A DNA stretch of 40,977 nt from a virus, in IMG/VR virus record IMGVR_UViG_3300010157_000116, positions 1 through 40,977 of that record; one strand, written 5' to 3'. Shown here in pieces: positions 26,498-36,354 of the stretch (position 1 is the stretch's first letter; the number at the start of each line of letters is the position of its first letter). Position numbers and translations under genes: made by a program. The notes under the pieces were generated by a model, which was not told the DNA's origin, did not search any database, and saw nothing but the letters and a program-made list of their open reading frames with translations.

Positions 26498-29400
26498 TGT
26501 TAGGTACAACAACAACTCAACAATTATTTGCATCAGCCAATTCAATTGCAGCTATTCCACAGATTAATGCTGAATGGAATTATAATGCAATTATACAGCC
26601 TTCATTTGTTTCTTCCACAATTAAGCCAAACTTGGCTTATGATTTAAATAATTCTTCAAGTTGGACAGTCATTCCATCACTATCGGGAGACACAACAAGA
26701 ATAAATGGGGGCGTACAACAATCATTTAATGGAATAATAAACGATTTTGATTCTTCTGGCTCTGCTTTAACTTTTACAGTATTTAATAAAATGGCTAATC
26801 TAACTGCTTCTATGCAAGATTTAGTAACTCAAGGTCAGATAGCTTCAGATTTTTTGTCATCTTCAGTTACTCTTTCAACAGCATCATATGGGAAATTTTA
26901 TAAAATTTCTTTTTATGTAAAAACTGGTGGGCTTGCTTATACAGATGGCTACTCTTCCAAAATTTATGCTTCAGCAACAGTAACAAACACATATACTCCA
27001 ACTGCATCTTATTATTATCGTGTAGTCGGGGTGGGTTCAGAAAATCAAATGAATGACTTGGATATTGTAGCTACAGATAATTATGCCTATGTCTTAAGTG
27101 ATCAAACTGGAAGTGCAACCATAAAATGGAATGCTGACTCAAATGCAGCTGCGTACAGAATATATCGTTCATATAAAAGTCCAAATACAAGTCAATATTT
27201 GGCTACTACATCATCAACACAGTATATAGATGATTACAATAATTGTGAGTCATCTCCATTTCCACCCGCTAAATTTTCTGGACATATATTTTTAATTCCA
27301 CAAATAATAGCTTCTGGCTCAATTAATGGTGTTAAAAATTCTGACATACCAATTTCTTATTATATAAAATCTACAGATAGTCAAACTGGAAAGCTTTTGA
27401 AAAGTTCAGGAAATGTTGAGTGTAATATAGATGGTTGGAAAAAAATTGAAATATGGTTTGGCGTACCATCTGAAAATACTTTTATAAACATGCAAGGCTT
27501 TAATTTAAAAATGCATGTAATTTCTGATTATGAAAATTCTAAGTTATTGGTTGATAATATAACAATATCTGAAATCACCCAGCATGACTTTTATCAGAAT
27601 GAATATTACCCAGTAGAATCAGCATTTTTTCCTTTAAGACCAGGAGAAGCTTTACTAAACACATTGTTGCCAAACTCAGATAAAATAACATCTGCTGGAT
27701 CTACAGGCTCTGCTTACAAACCAGTTACCTTTGGAATAAAGAGTCCTCAAATTTATTTTGGTAAAGATATTCTTGGAACAAAAATGCAGTTATTGCCAAC
27801 AATATATGATAGATTTAAATACTATATATCAGATACTACAGAAAAATCAATACAAGCGCAATATGACTCATATCTTTCTATCAACAAAATTGTATTTAAG
27901 TATGACACAACTTTTACAAAACCAACAACTGGAAGTATAGTTCTGTATACAGGAATAAGCGGGTCCACAGCCATATCTTTATCAGCATCAGACTTTAATG
28001 ATAATGGTATTACTGTATTATATTATAATGGTTCAAATTGGTCTACAAGTTCTTGGTCATCCCCACCACAACTTACATCAAGCGGGACTTTTCAAAACGT
28101 ACTGAAACAAGTTAGAGGAATTGGATTTAAGGCAGGTTCAATATCTTCAAGTGCTACCTATTTTAATTCTTCTAGTGAAGATTTTAAAAAAATTCACATT
28201 GTAGAGTTATCTCCTAGATTAGAGTTAGACTTGTCAAACATACTTATGGATTATAATATTAAAAAAGATTTAACATCACCAAATTCAAATGGTTTTCCAT
28301 TTTCTTATATAAATTCAAATAGTGGAAATATTAATTTCTCAAATATTCCATTCTATCAAGCTGACGGAAGTGGAGCCACCATATTTGAAAATAAGTCTCC
28401 AAGTGCAACATTTTATAATTTGCTTAGACAAAATGTAAAATTTACGGGATTTTTAAAAAATCCTACATTTGATACTCAGTTAACAGAAAATATTCCTTTA
28501 TTTGTTATGTACTCAGAATCATGGGATGTAAACGATATAAATGCTGTTAATGTAAATATAGCCGATGCTACTAAAACATTTGCCCAATCAACAGAGTCCC
28601 CACATTACGCTGCCTATTCAAGTAATTTGTTTAATATAATTACATCTTTATTAAATTCTTGTGGATTTAGTGATTATGATTATGATGGTTTATATAAAGT
28701 TTGTCAAACATCCACAAGAACATCAAATTTTTGGTCTGATGAAACTGAAACAATATTTGAAATTTTACAACATTTATTTATTGTTCATCAAATTGGTGCT
28801 TACATAGATGAATATGGGGTTATGAGATTTAAGAGTCTTAGACAAACCTTTAATCAATTTAATTCAGGAAAAAATTTATATTCTTTTGTAATAACAGATG
28901 TTGCTACAAATAAAAACAATACATCTTATATACCAAATATACTTTTAGATAGTTATTCAGAAAATATAACTCCAAAAATTGGAAAAATTTTGGTTAGATA
29001 TCAAACCCCAAGAAATTTTCAAAGTATTGATGTTAATAATGATGGTGGTACTTTGGGTATATACAACAAGATGACAGAAACTTCAAAAATGGTATGGTCT
29101 GAGCAAGATGAGGCTGCACTATCAAGTTTAGAATTAGCAACATCAATATTTAAAAATGATTCATTTATTACATTAAAACCAGATCAAATTTTTGGAAAAA
29201 ATCCAAGAAAATGGCTGCAGGGTCTTAGCGGAGAAGTTTTTATTGGAAATGAAATTGTTGGATATTCTGGATTAGAATATGCTTTTTATTCACCAGAAAA
29301 CCCAAATATTTCTATATCTAGAATTGTAAATAGTAAAGACGATATTGATGATGGTGTAGAAACAATGAGAGCTTTAAATTCATCAAATTTAAATACAGCG

Positions 29401-31056
29401 TCATATGTTTCAATATCATATAATCCTACTGGAAGAATATATAATCTTGAAAGGGGTAAATACGGAACACCAATAAATGATCATATACTTTATTCCAACA
29501 CTTATGGTGCAACAACTTATTTTGATTATTATCTAAAATTTCCTAGTAACTCGTTTGCATATAAATATAATGACGGAGCAGCTAAAACTCTTATGACTTT
29601 TACTAATAGTGGACTTGAGATACCTTCGACATCATTAGGATTAAAAACATATGCTTTTATTTCGCCAAAAAATCAAACTACAAATAATTATAATTTGTTT
29701 TCTATGGAGTTTGAGGTACCATCAGACTCAGAAAACTTTTTAAAACAAGTATCAGTTCAAGCTCAAGATCCAAAAAATTCAAAAAAGCAAATTACAATTA
29801 CTCAAAAAAACTATAGTTCTTTTGGTTTGGGAATGTTTTTAAATATGACTCCAAGTGCTGTTTATGGAGATTCAAATACTGATCCAACACTATTTATAGA
29901 ATTAAGATTACAACCAGATAAAAAAAATCCAGACAAAAAAGCATCTTACAAATTATATTTATATAACTTATTAGATAGTAATTTTAATACACGAGAATAT
30001 GATGGAAAGAGTGTAATTGCAAGCAAAACAGTAATTCCTGGAATAAGCATAGAAAATGTATTTAATGGAAAAACAATAGAGGGTTTTATTACTGGTACCC
30101 ATAAACTTTCAGCATATGTAAAAGATAATTATGTAAAAGTTTATTTAAATAAAACACTTATTGGTCAATTTGCAGTTCCAATAAATTTAAATCCAAATAG
30201 TGTATTTGGATATTTTCAAATAAACTGGGAAGATCAAGTTGGTGCCACAGGAAGATTATTAGAGTTGTATGCAGATACCGTTGCAGATGAAAATAAAAAA
30301 TCTTTATCGGCATTTACTTACCCACTAGAATCTGAGTATTTGTTTTTTACTAAATATTATTTAAATAATATTGTTAGAGGAATTCCCAACAACAATAATT
30401 GTTATTTATGGCAATTTTATCCAAAAGTAAAAGGTGTAAAAATGTATGATGTAAAGCATTCTTTATCTCCTATTTACCCAGAAACATCATACTTATATCC
30501 TCATCTATATGGATCCACCTATGATAGCTATAGAACAAATGAACAAGCATTTATTCTTGGACCAGTAGTAGAAGAAGATACCCAACATTCTGAATTATTC
30601 TCTACTCCATTTTCAACAAAGTTTATGATTGTTAATAATAGCAATGAATTTATTTGGTTAAATTCACAATCAGATAATTCAGTCAACCCATTACAAATTC
30701 ATTCTAGAAATCAAGAACTTTCTCAAGAAAGAATCATTGAAAGAGTTATTGATCCAAACTATACACAAAGCACAATAGAGCTTCAGAGTAAATGGCTATC
30801 ATCAAAAAATGAAGCAGAAAAAATATTAGATCTTTTGTCTAAATCTAATGAAAGTTTTTATACAACAATTTCTCTTGGTATTTTTGGAAACCCACTTATA
30901 CAGGTTGGCGATTTTGTTCAATTAAAATACAGTTTAAAAAAATTAGGCTTAGACGACTCAAACCCATTAATTTGTTTAGTAACATCTGTAAATCAAGGAT
31001 TTTCGGGGGGTGTGAATAATACTCAATTATCTTTAAAGCCATTAATAATTAAATAA
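26497..31056 (+). CDS. Large tail tip / hub protein with inserted sugar-binding-like domains
   Basis: A 1519-residue protein. Residues about 160-250 form a fibronectin-III-like domain (SYYYRVVGVGSEN, ATIKWNADSNAAAYRIYRSY). Residues about 670-790 carry a hub-like segment (FNIITSLLNSCGF, ETIFEILQHLFIVHQIGAYI, then DEYGVMRFKSLR). Residues about 1040-1260 look LamG-like (SMEFEVPSDSENF, HKLSAYVKDNYVKVYLNKTL). The end (NPLIQVGDFVQLKYSLKKLG) resembles the closing strands of tail hub proteins. It probably forms the tail tip, contacting the cell surface and holding the tape measure end. Coupled to the genes before it by overlapping start and stop. Domain calls are by eye. Confidence 0.72.
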   Translation: MLGTTTTQQLFASANSIAAIPQINAEWNYNAIIQPSFVSSTIKPNLAYDLNNSSSWTVIPSLSGDTTRINGGVQQSFNGIINDFDSSGSALTFTVFNKMANLTASMQDLVTQGQIASDFLSSSVTLSTASYGKFYKISFYVKTGGLAYTDGYSSKIYASATVTNTYTPTASYYYRVVGVGSENQMNDLDIVATDNYAYVLSDQTGSATIKWNADSNAAAYRIYRSYKSPNTSQYLATTSSTQYIDDYNNCESSPFPPAKFSGHIFLIPQIIASGSINGVKNSDIPISYYIKSTDSQTGKLLKSSGNVECNIDGWKKIEIWFGVPSENTFINMQGFNLKMHVISDYENSKLLVDNITISEITQHDFYQNEYYPVESAFFPLRPGEALLNTLLPNSDKITSAGSTGSAYKPVTFGIKSPQIYFGKDILGTKMQLLPTIYDRFKYYISDTTEKSIQAQYDSYLSINKIVFKYDTTFTKPTTGSIVLYTGISGSTAISLSASDFNDNGITVLYYNGSNWSTSSWSSPPQLTSSGTFQNVLKQVRGIGFKAGSISSSATYFNSSSEDFKKIHIVELSPRLELDLSNILMDYNIKKDLTSPNSNGFPFSYINSNSGNINFSNIPFYQADGSGATIFENKSPSATFYNLLRQNVKFTGFLKNPTFDTQLTENIPLFVMYSESWDVNDINAVNVNIADATKTFAQSTESPHYAAYSSNLFNIITSLLNSCGFSDYDYDGLYKVCQTSTRTSNFWSDETETIFEILQHLFIVHQIGAYIDEYGVMRFKSLRQTFNQFNSGKNLYSFVITDVATNKNNTSYIPNILLDSYSENITPKIGKILVRYQTPRNFQSIDVNNDGGTLGIYNKMTETSKMVWSEQDEAALSSLELATSIFKNDSFITLKPDQIFGKNPRKWLQGLSGEVFIGNEIVGYSGLEYAFYSPENPNISISRIVNSKDDIDDGVETMRALNSSNLNTASYVSISYNPTGRIYNLERGKYGTPINDHILYSNTYGATTYFDYYLKFPSNSFAYKYNDGAAKTLMTFTNSGLEIPSTSLGLKTYAFISPKNQTTNNYNLFSMEFEVPSDSENFLKQVSVQAQDPKNSKKQITITQKNYSSFGLGMFLNMTPSAVYGDSNTDPTLFIELRLQPDKKNPDKKASYKLYLYNLLDSNFNTREYDGKSVIASKTVIPGISIENVFNGKTIEGFITGTHKLSAYVKDNYVKVYLNKTLIGQFAVPINLNPNSVFGYFQINWEDQVGATGRLLELYADTVADENKKSLSAFTYPLESEYLFFTKYYLNNIVRGIPNNNNCYLWQFYPKVKGVKMYDVKHSLSPIYPETSYLYPHLYGSTYDSYRTNEQAFILGPVVEEDTQHSELFSTPFSTKFMIVNNSNEFIWLNSQSDNSVNPLQIHSRNQELSQERIIERVIDPNYTQSTIELQSKWLSSKNEAEKILDLLSKSNESFYTTISLGIFGNPLIQVGDFVQLKYSLKKLGLDDSNPLICLVTSVNQGFSGGVNNTQLSLKPLIIK

Positions 31057-31057
31057 A

Positions 31058-31066
31058 TGGTATAAT
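31058..31066 (+). promoter_or_regulatory. Extended -10 promoter for the fibre genes
   Basis: TGG followed by TATAAT (31061-31066) in the short gap after the hub gene, then GAGGTGA (31076-31082) as Shine-Dalgarno. Predicted leader about 16 bases. No clear -35. Confidence 0.55.
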
Positions 31067-31088
31067 GTATTAATTGAGGTGATGTATT

Positions 31089-31523
31089 ATGTTTGACAAT
31101 CCAATATTTACTAAATCAGAAAAGTTTGTAAACCCAGCAACAGTGCCAACTGCAAAAACTTTAACTATTTATAGTGATGACCCAAGAAATAACGAAATGT
31201 ATAAGAAAACTTGCGGTATGACTGTTGTTGTGATTGAAAAGCCAAACAATCAAGATTTAACTAATTCAATAAATGATTCAATATTAGAAAGTGAACTTAC
31301 AGGAATATCTCAGTTTTTCTTGAATGATAATTTAGTTTTTTCTTCAAGTGATAACGCTCAACCTATTGGGCTGGGCATACCTCAAAATTTAAATATAGAT
31401 TTAACAAATGGAATATTTACAGAAGTAAGTGCCAATGATGGCACTGTAAGCTGGACAGCAGTTCTAACTTTTGACGATGTTCCCAATGCAGTTTCATATG
31501 AATATAGTTTGGTGGCAATTTAA
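31089..31523 (+). CDS. Minor tail protein ending in half a fibronectin-III domain
   Basis: A 144-residue protein with a strong Shine-Dalgarno (GAGGTGA). The first 70 residues (TLTIYSDDPRNNEMYKKTCG, MTVVVIEKPNN) are not recognised. The last 45 (GTVSWTAVLTFDDVPNAVSYEYSLVAI region, here TVSWTAVLTFDD then NAVSYEYSLV) read as the first strands of a fibronectin-III domain that stops abruptly. The missing strands appear at the start of the gene at 32456, with one gene in between. The next ATG follows the stop directly. Probably part of the tail tip. Confidence 0.65.
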   Translation: MFDNPIFTKSEKFVNPATVPTAKTLTIYSDDPRNNEMYKKTCGMTVVVIEKPNNQDLTNSINDSILESELTGISQFFLNDNLVFSSSDNAQPIGLGIPQNLNIDLTNGIFTEVSANDGTVSWTAVLTFDDVPNAVSYEYSLVAI

Positions 31524-32456
31524 ATGATAAGTGGAAAATATGTAATAAGTTCTAACGGAAAAGTATTGGCGGAAAGTCCAAACATAATTACGTCTAGTGG
31601 TCTTTATTCAATTAATAGATTTTTAGTTGGTACATCAAATACAAAAACTTGGGCGGGTACAATGAAAGTTGGTGCATCTTATACAGCAACATCAACATCA
31701 GATACTTTGTTAGCCTATGAAACTAGATGGTCTCCAACAAGTGGCTTAAAGTATAATTCTGGAAGTATAACACTATCTGCTCAATTTAATAATTTTGTTG
31801 GAGAGATTTATGAAATTGGCATTGTTCCACAAACAAATTTTAGCCAAGGAATACCTGTAACAGATTTTAGTGAACAATACACCACAGCATCATCTTATTG
31901 GTTTACACCTTTATCTGGAAATATGAATGTCAGGCAGTATGCTCTTACTGACTATACTATAGGAAATAGTAGATATGGCTCAACAAGTGTTTGGGCTAAA
32001 ACTGGAAGTGCCTATTACTTAGATACAACTGGAGGATTCGACACGTCAAATTGGTCTACAAGTGCTAGTGTTTATTTAGATTTATTGTATTTTGTTCCAA
32101 AAGATTCAATTGGTGGAACAACCCCATCTTTAACCTTTATACTAACTGATGTTTTAGGTGCAAAATGGACAACAAGTACAAGTGCTTTAAATGTTTCTTC
32201 TTCGGGATACAAGAAGATAGCAATTCAACTTGGAGCAAATAAAGATGCAACTTATTTAAATTCATTTAAAACAATTACTGCCAGTTTTTTTGGTGGGACT
32301 GGTTCAATATCTTTAGATGCGCTATACTATAGAGCAAATCAGATAAATGACTCTGATCAAGCATTACTTAGTAGAACATCTGCAAGTGCTCCAATTTTAC
32401 AAATAGTAAAACAACCACAAACTATACAAATTGATTATTACTTACAGGTTACATAA
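31524..32456 (+). CDS. Minor tail protein, beta-rich
   Basis: A 310-residue Ser/Thr-rich protein of predicted beta structure, without signal peptide or membrane segment. It has two apparent sandwich regions, about 1-110 (KYVISSNGKVLAESPNIITS, GLKYNSGSITLSAQF) and about 120-270 (SVYLDLLYFVPKDS, GYKKIAIQLGAN, GSISLDALYY). The second resembles the carbohydrate-binding folds in tail fibres. Its ATG abuts the previous stop, and its own stop overlaps the next ATG, so it is fitted exactly between two genes that seem to share a fibronectin domain. It may be an inserted gene. Function beyond tail structure is not evident. Confidence 0.65.
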   Translation: MISGKYVISSNGKVLAESPNIITSSGLYSINRFLVGTSNTKTWAGTMKVGASYTATSTSDTLLAYETRWSPTSGLKYNSGSITLSAQFNNFVGEIYEIGIVPQTNFSQGIPVTDFSEQYTTASSYWFTPLSGNMNVRQYALTDYTIGNSRYGSTSVWAKTGSAYYLDTTGGFDTSNWSTSASVYLDLLYFVPKDSIGGTTPSLTFILTDVLGAKWTTSTSALNVSSSGYKKIAIQLGANKDATYLNSFKTITASFFGGTGSISLDALYYRANQINDSDQALLSRTSASAPILQIVKQPQTIQIDYYLQVT

Positions 32457-35400
32457 TGGGTTCTATAAATTTAACAAAACTCCAGCCTGGTAGGTCATAT
32501 AGTGTTGTTGTTAGAGCAGTAGATGGTTCTGGTGTAATATCTCAAAATTCTTTAATTTATAATTTTACTGTTCCGTCAACAAATACAGATGGAACGCAAT
32601 TAACATCTATCAATAGTGCTGTAGTAACTGCATTAGCACCAAGTTCTTCAAGTGTAACTGGTGGTGCTTTAATTGCTGGTGGTTTAGATTCAAGTGGTGC
32701 TGCTAATTCAGGTGCATTAAATCTTGGAAGTATTTGGAATAACACTGCTAGTTCAATTGCTAAATTGACGGGAGCAGCAAACGCTGGGGCGGTAATTATA
32801 AATAGCACTGGTATTCTGGGCTATCAATTAACATCAACATCTTCGGGACAAGCAAATTTCTTTCTTGATACCGCATCAGGTAATGCTTATTTTAGAGGAA
32901 CTGTATATGCTAATGCAGGACAAATTGGCGGGTTTTCAATTGACACCACTAGCTTGTCTGCAAGCAGTATATATTATAACAATCTGTCCACCTATGACTC
33001 ATCTTTTGAAGATAACTGGCAAGATTATTGGGTAGCATCTGCCACTATGTCAGTTTCTGCCGAAGATTTTAAATTTGTTTTATTTCTGGATGACTCATCT
33101 CTTATTCCACAATCATCACTTGCTTATGCAACAGTAAAAGCAGCAGCAGGAAATCTTCCAGGTGGCTCAAGAAATGCTAGTTTATCTGCAAGCAGTTTTA
33201 AGATGGTTATGTATAAAAATGCCGCATCAGCAATAGCTTTTTCAAATTCAGATTTGGGAATGACTATAGGAAATTCTTATATATTGTCTGCATATGTTTC
33301 AAAACCTACCTCAGCATCTACAAAAAACTCAAATAATGTATACCTGCAAGTAAATCGTTATACCGCTTCAGTTTCTGGAACCCTAACGGCAAGTTGGACA
33401 TCTTCAATAACTCCAATTACTAGTAGTTCTTGGACAAGATTGTCTGTAGTTCTATCTCCATCATCTTCGGAATACTATACAATATCCATTATTGATCCAG
33501 ATGGGCAAAGTAATACAGGAATAGGTTCATCAGTAGATGCAACATTTTCTGTAGATTCAATTCAATTGATAAGTGGAACAACTTTATCTCCATATGGATA
33601 TAGTAATCAGGTTGTTATTAATCCATCAAGTAGCATTCCAATTAAACTTAGTTCAATAAATAATGATTCAACCCTAACCAATATCTTTAGTGTTTACACC
33701 GATGGCGGAATTTTTGCAAATTATTTTAATGTAAAGAAACAATCAAAAATTAATGATATTTACTTTGGTGCTAAAAAAATTACAAATATTTCTATTGGTG
33801 ATTTTAATTCTACCCATCAAAACAATACAAGTGGAAAAAATATTAATATAGGACTTAGCACAATGCCATTTCATATTAGTGGTTCAAACAACGTATTAAT
33901 TGGAACAAATGCTGGGTATTATTTACAATATGGATCCAATAATGTTGTTATTGGTGGATACAAAGGAGATGCCTATTGGGATGGAAATGTTGTAATTTCT
34001 GATGGAGCTGGAAACATTAGAATACAAGCTAATTCTTCAGGTTTAGTAACAATTCCAGGAAGTGCTTCAATAGTTGGCTCTGCTTATCTTGATGGAAAAA
34101 TAACTGCAGCATCATTTGTTGGAGATGGTTCAGGACTTACTGGAATAAGTGGTGGAAGTGGAACAGGTTCAATTACAATTGGCTCTACTGTTATCCCCTT
34201 AAACTCAACTACCGCATCTTTAGCTGGCTTAAACTACTTTGATTTTACAAATACTACATCTTCAGGAACCATATTTTCAATTTCAACTCAAGCATCTAAT
34301 CAAACTGGTGGAACTATAAATTTTCAAACAGATGCTAATAGTTCTGGTGTGGGTGGAAATGCTCAGGGTGGAGCAATTAATATTAAAACAACATCTGGAG
34401 CTACAAATAATTCGGGAGCAAATGGTGGAAAAATTAATATTCAAACTACAAGTAACTCTTCAAATGTAGCTAATTCTGGTGGTGGAGATATTAATATTTC
34501 AACAAATAAAAGCGGTAATACAGGAACTTCTGGAAGCATAACCCTATCTTCTGATGCGGGTTTTGCAATATTAGCTAATGGATCTAATGTTGGAACAATT
34601 AATAATTTTAATGTTGGTGCCACAACACCAGGAACTGGTAACTTTACTTCATTAACCATAAGTGGTTCATCAGTAGCAACTCAAATATATGCTAACTCTG
34701 CAAGTCTTAATGCATATAATACATCAAGTGCATTTTCAGTTACACAGTCAAATAGTGCAAGTTTAAATGCTTATAATTCAGCATCTACATATACACAAAG
34801 TTCTGCTTGGAATAATACAAGTGCTTCTGTTAGATATGCAAGTTCAGCGGGATATGTACCAGTATCTGGTTTATCTGCATCTACAATTACAATTGGAAGT
34901 ACTGCAATTGGTTTAGGAACAACTACCGCATCTTTAGGTGGTTTAACAAGTTTACTTTTATCCGCAACAAGTGGCTCAACCACATTATTTAGTGCAACAA
35001 ATACTGTAACAAATTCAACTGGTGGTGCAATAATTTTAAGCACTACTGGAAATGCTAATGGTGTTGGTGGAAGTGGTACTGGTGGTGCAATTAGCATTAC
35101 AACTAATGCTACACAAACAGGAACAACAGCAGGTGCTGCTGGTGGTGCAATTACTATAAATACAGATTCGGCACCTAATGGTGCTGGAGGAGCATACGGT
35201 GGAGATATAAGTATCTCTACAACTAAGTCTGGTGGTGGTTCTGGTGCTGCGGGAAATATGAGTATAACTTCTAATAATCAATTTACAATTGCTGCAAATG
35301 GAAGTTTATTTGGAACAATTAATAAGTTTAACATTGGAACAACAACGGCGGGAACTGGAAACTTTACAACACTTACCGCAACAAGTGCTACTAATGGAAC

Positions 35401-36073
35401 TACAGCATCTTATACAGGTCAAGTAAATGCAAACAACTTAGTCCTATCTAGTTCCCTGACTGCTACATCTGCATCACTATCTGGAAGGGTTACTGCATCA
35501 GCATTTTCTGGAGATGGCTCTGCATTAACTAATTTAAGTGCTTCTGGTATAAATGCTGCAAATATAACATCAATGCAAGTTTTAACTTCTACAACTACAA
35601 GTACAACAGGATCAACTTTCTATCCAATTTTTCCAGCTTCAACACAAAACATTACACTAAAAGCAAATACCGTGTACTATTTTGAAGGATTTTTATCAGT
35701 AACTAAACAGGCATCTACACTTTCAGGAAACTGGTCAATTGCAGCTAGCTTTACAAATGCTCCTCAAAGTTTTTATTGGAATCTAACTTTTACGGGTAAC
35801 AGTGCAACGGGAGCAACATTAAGTGGTGCTACCAACACAACTGCGTCAGCTTTAAATATGGGAACTGCTGGAACTGCTGGTCCAACACAAGGATTAATTA
35901 AATTTCAAGGATTTTTTCAAACTAATGCAGCAGCAGGTGGAACATTGCAACCACAATTTGCTCAAAGTGCTACTCCAACATCTGGAAATCCAACGGCAAA
36001 CGCAGGTTCTTATTTTAGAATAACTGAGCAAGGAACTGCTTATCCTGTTGTTTCTGGCTCATGGGGTCCATAA
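32456..36073 (+). CDS. Tail fibre / receptor-binding candidate
   Basis: A 1205-residue protein, very rich in Ser, Thr, Gly, Ala and Asn. The first 45 residues (INLTKLQPGRSYSVVVRAVD) are the second half of a fibronectin-III domain. ANFFLDTASGNAYFRGTVYA and AGQIGGFSID (about 138-170) are a typical fibre-head motif. Residues about 480-520 hold SGSNNVLIGTNAGYYLQYG, then NNVVIGG, a known fibre repeat type. Two long Gly/Thr/Asn-rich repeats (about 573-738 and 810-978) probably form a beta-helical or fibrous shaft. AASFVGDGSGLTGI and TASAFSGDGSALTNL are joint motifs. The last 170 residues are a compact beta domain (SMQVLTSTTT through YFRITEQG), the likely receptor-binding tip. A receptor-binding role is inferred. 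Confidence 0.8.
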   Translation: MGSINLTKLQPGRSYSVVVRAVDGSGVISQNSLIYNFTVPSTNTDGTQLTSINSAVVTALAPSSSSVTGGALIAGGLDSSGAANSGALNLGSIWNNTASSIAKLTGAANAGAVIINSTGILGYQLTSTSSGQANFFLDTASGNAYFRGTVYANAGQIGGFSIDTTSLSASSIYYNNLSTYDSSFEDNWQDYWVASATMSVSAEDFKFVLFLDDSSLIPQSSLAYATVKAAAGNLPGGSRNASLSASSFKMVMYKNAASAIAFSNSDLGMTIGNSYILSAYVSKPTSASTKNSNNVYLQVNRYTASVSGTLTASWTSSITPITSSSWTRLSVVLSPSSSEYYTISIIDPDGQSNTGIGSSVDATFSVDSIQLISGTTLSPYGYSNQVVINPSSSIPIKLSSINNDSTLTNIFSVYTDGGIFANYFNVKKQSKINDIYFGAKKITNISIGDFNSTHQNNTSGKNINIGLSTMPFHISGSNNVLIGTNAGYYLQYGSNNVVIGGYKGDAYWDGNVVISDGAGNIRIQANSSGLVTIPGSASIVGSAYLDGKITAASFVGDGSGLTGISGGSGTGSITIGSTVIPLNSTTASLAGLNYFDFTNTTSSGTIFSISTQASNQTGGTINFQTDANSSGVGGNAQGGAINIKTTSGATNNSGANGGKINIQTTSNSSNVANSGGGDINISTNKSGNTGTSGSITLSSDAGFAILANGSNVGTINNFNVGATTPGTGNFTSLTISGSSVATQIYANSASLNAYNTSSAFSVTQSNSASLNAYNSASTYTQSSAWNNTSASVRYASSAGYVPVSGLSASTITIGSTAIGLGTTTASLGGLTSLLLSATSGSTTLFSATNTVTNSTGGAIILSTTGNANGVGGSGTGGAISITTNATQTGTTAGAAGGAITINTDSAPNGAGGAYGGDISISTTKSGGGSGAAGNMSITSNNQFTIAANGSLFGTINKFNIGTTTAGTGNFTTLTATSATNGTTASYTGQVNANNLVLSSSLTATSASLSGRVTASAFSGDGSALTNLSASGINAANITSMQVLTSTTTSTTGSTFYPIFPASTQNITLKANTVYYFEGFLSVTKQASTLSGNWSIAASFTNAPQSFYWNLTFTGNSATGATLSGATNTTASALNMGTAGTAGPTQGLIKFQGFFQTNAAAGGTLQPQFAQSATPTSGNPTANAGSYFRITEQGTAYPVVSGSWGP
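34171..34670 (+). repeat. Tail fibre long repeat, copy 1
   Basis: Encodes ITIGSTVIPLNSTTASLAGL through TPGTGNFTSLTISG. Aligns by eye with copy 2 at the protein level, with shared landmarks TASLxGL, TGGxI, GGxINI, ANGS and GTGNFT. Confidence 0.7.
34883..35390 (+). repeat. Tail fibre long repeat, copy 2
   Basis: Encodes ITIGSTAIGLGTTTASLGGL through TAGTGNFTTLTATS. Diverged duplicate of copy 1; edges are approximate. Confidence 0.7.
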
Positions 36074-36084
36074 TAAATAAAACA

Positions 36085-36113
36085 TTGCTTTTATTAAAAA
36101 TAAATAGTACAAT
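36085..36113 (+). promoter_or_regulatory. Promoter after the fibre gene
   Basis: TTGCTT (36085-36090), a 17-base spacer and TACAAT (36108-36113). It leads to CAAAGGAGA (36125 region) and ATG 36139. A weak AT-rich inverted repeat (AATAAAA/TTTTATT, 36076-36095) overlaps its -35. Confidence 0.6.
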
Positions 36114-36138
36114 ATAGAAACAGACAAAGGAGATATAA

Positions 36139-36354
36139 ATGTCAGAACAGACTATTCAGTCACAATTTCAAAATGATCCTACACTAGAACTATTGGTGCA
36201 GGAACTACAAAACCGTATTGGTCAAATTACAAGCCAGTATGAAACTAATTTAGCTGTACTTAAAGCACAGGCTACACAAGAAATTCAAGCTCGTGAACAG
36301 CGTATCCAAGAATTGCAGGGAGCACTAATTGATGCTCAGAAGGCAAAGGATTAA
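36139..36354 (+). CDS. Small coiled-coil protein
   Basis: A 71-residue protein with a clear AAAGGAGA Shine-Dalgarno. Nearly all of it is predicted helical and polar, with heptad-like spacing (ELLVQELQNRIGQITSQYET, then EIQAREQRIQELQGALIDAQ). No family is recognised. It follows the tail fibre under its own promoter and could be a fibre chaperone or a small structural part; both are guesses. The last 23 bases overlap the next gene. Confidence 0.7.
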   Translation: MSEQTIQSQFQNDPTLELLVQELQNRIGQITSQYETNLAVLKAQATQEIQAREQRIQELQGALIDAQKAKD

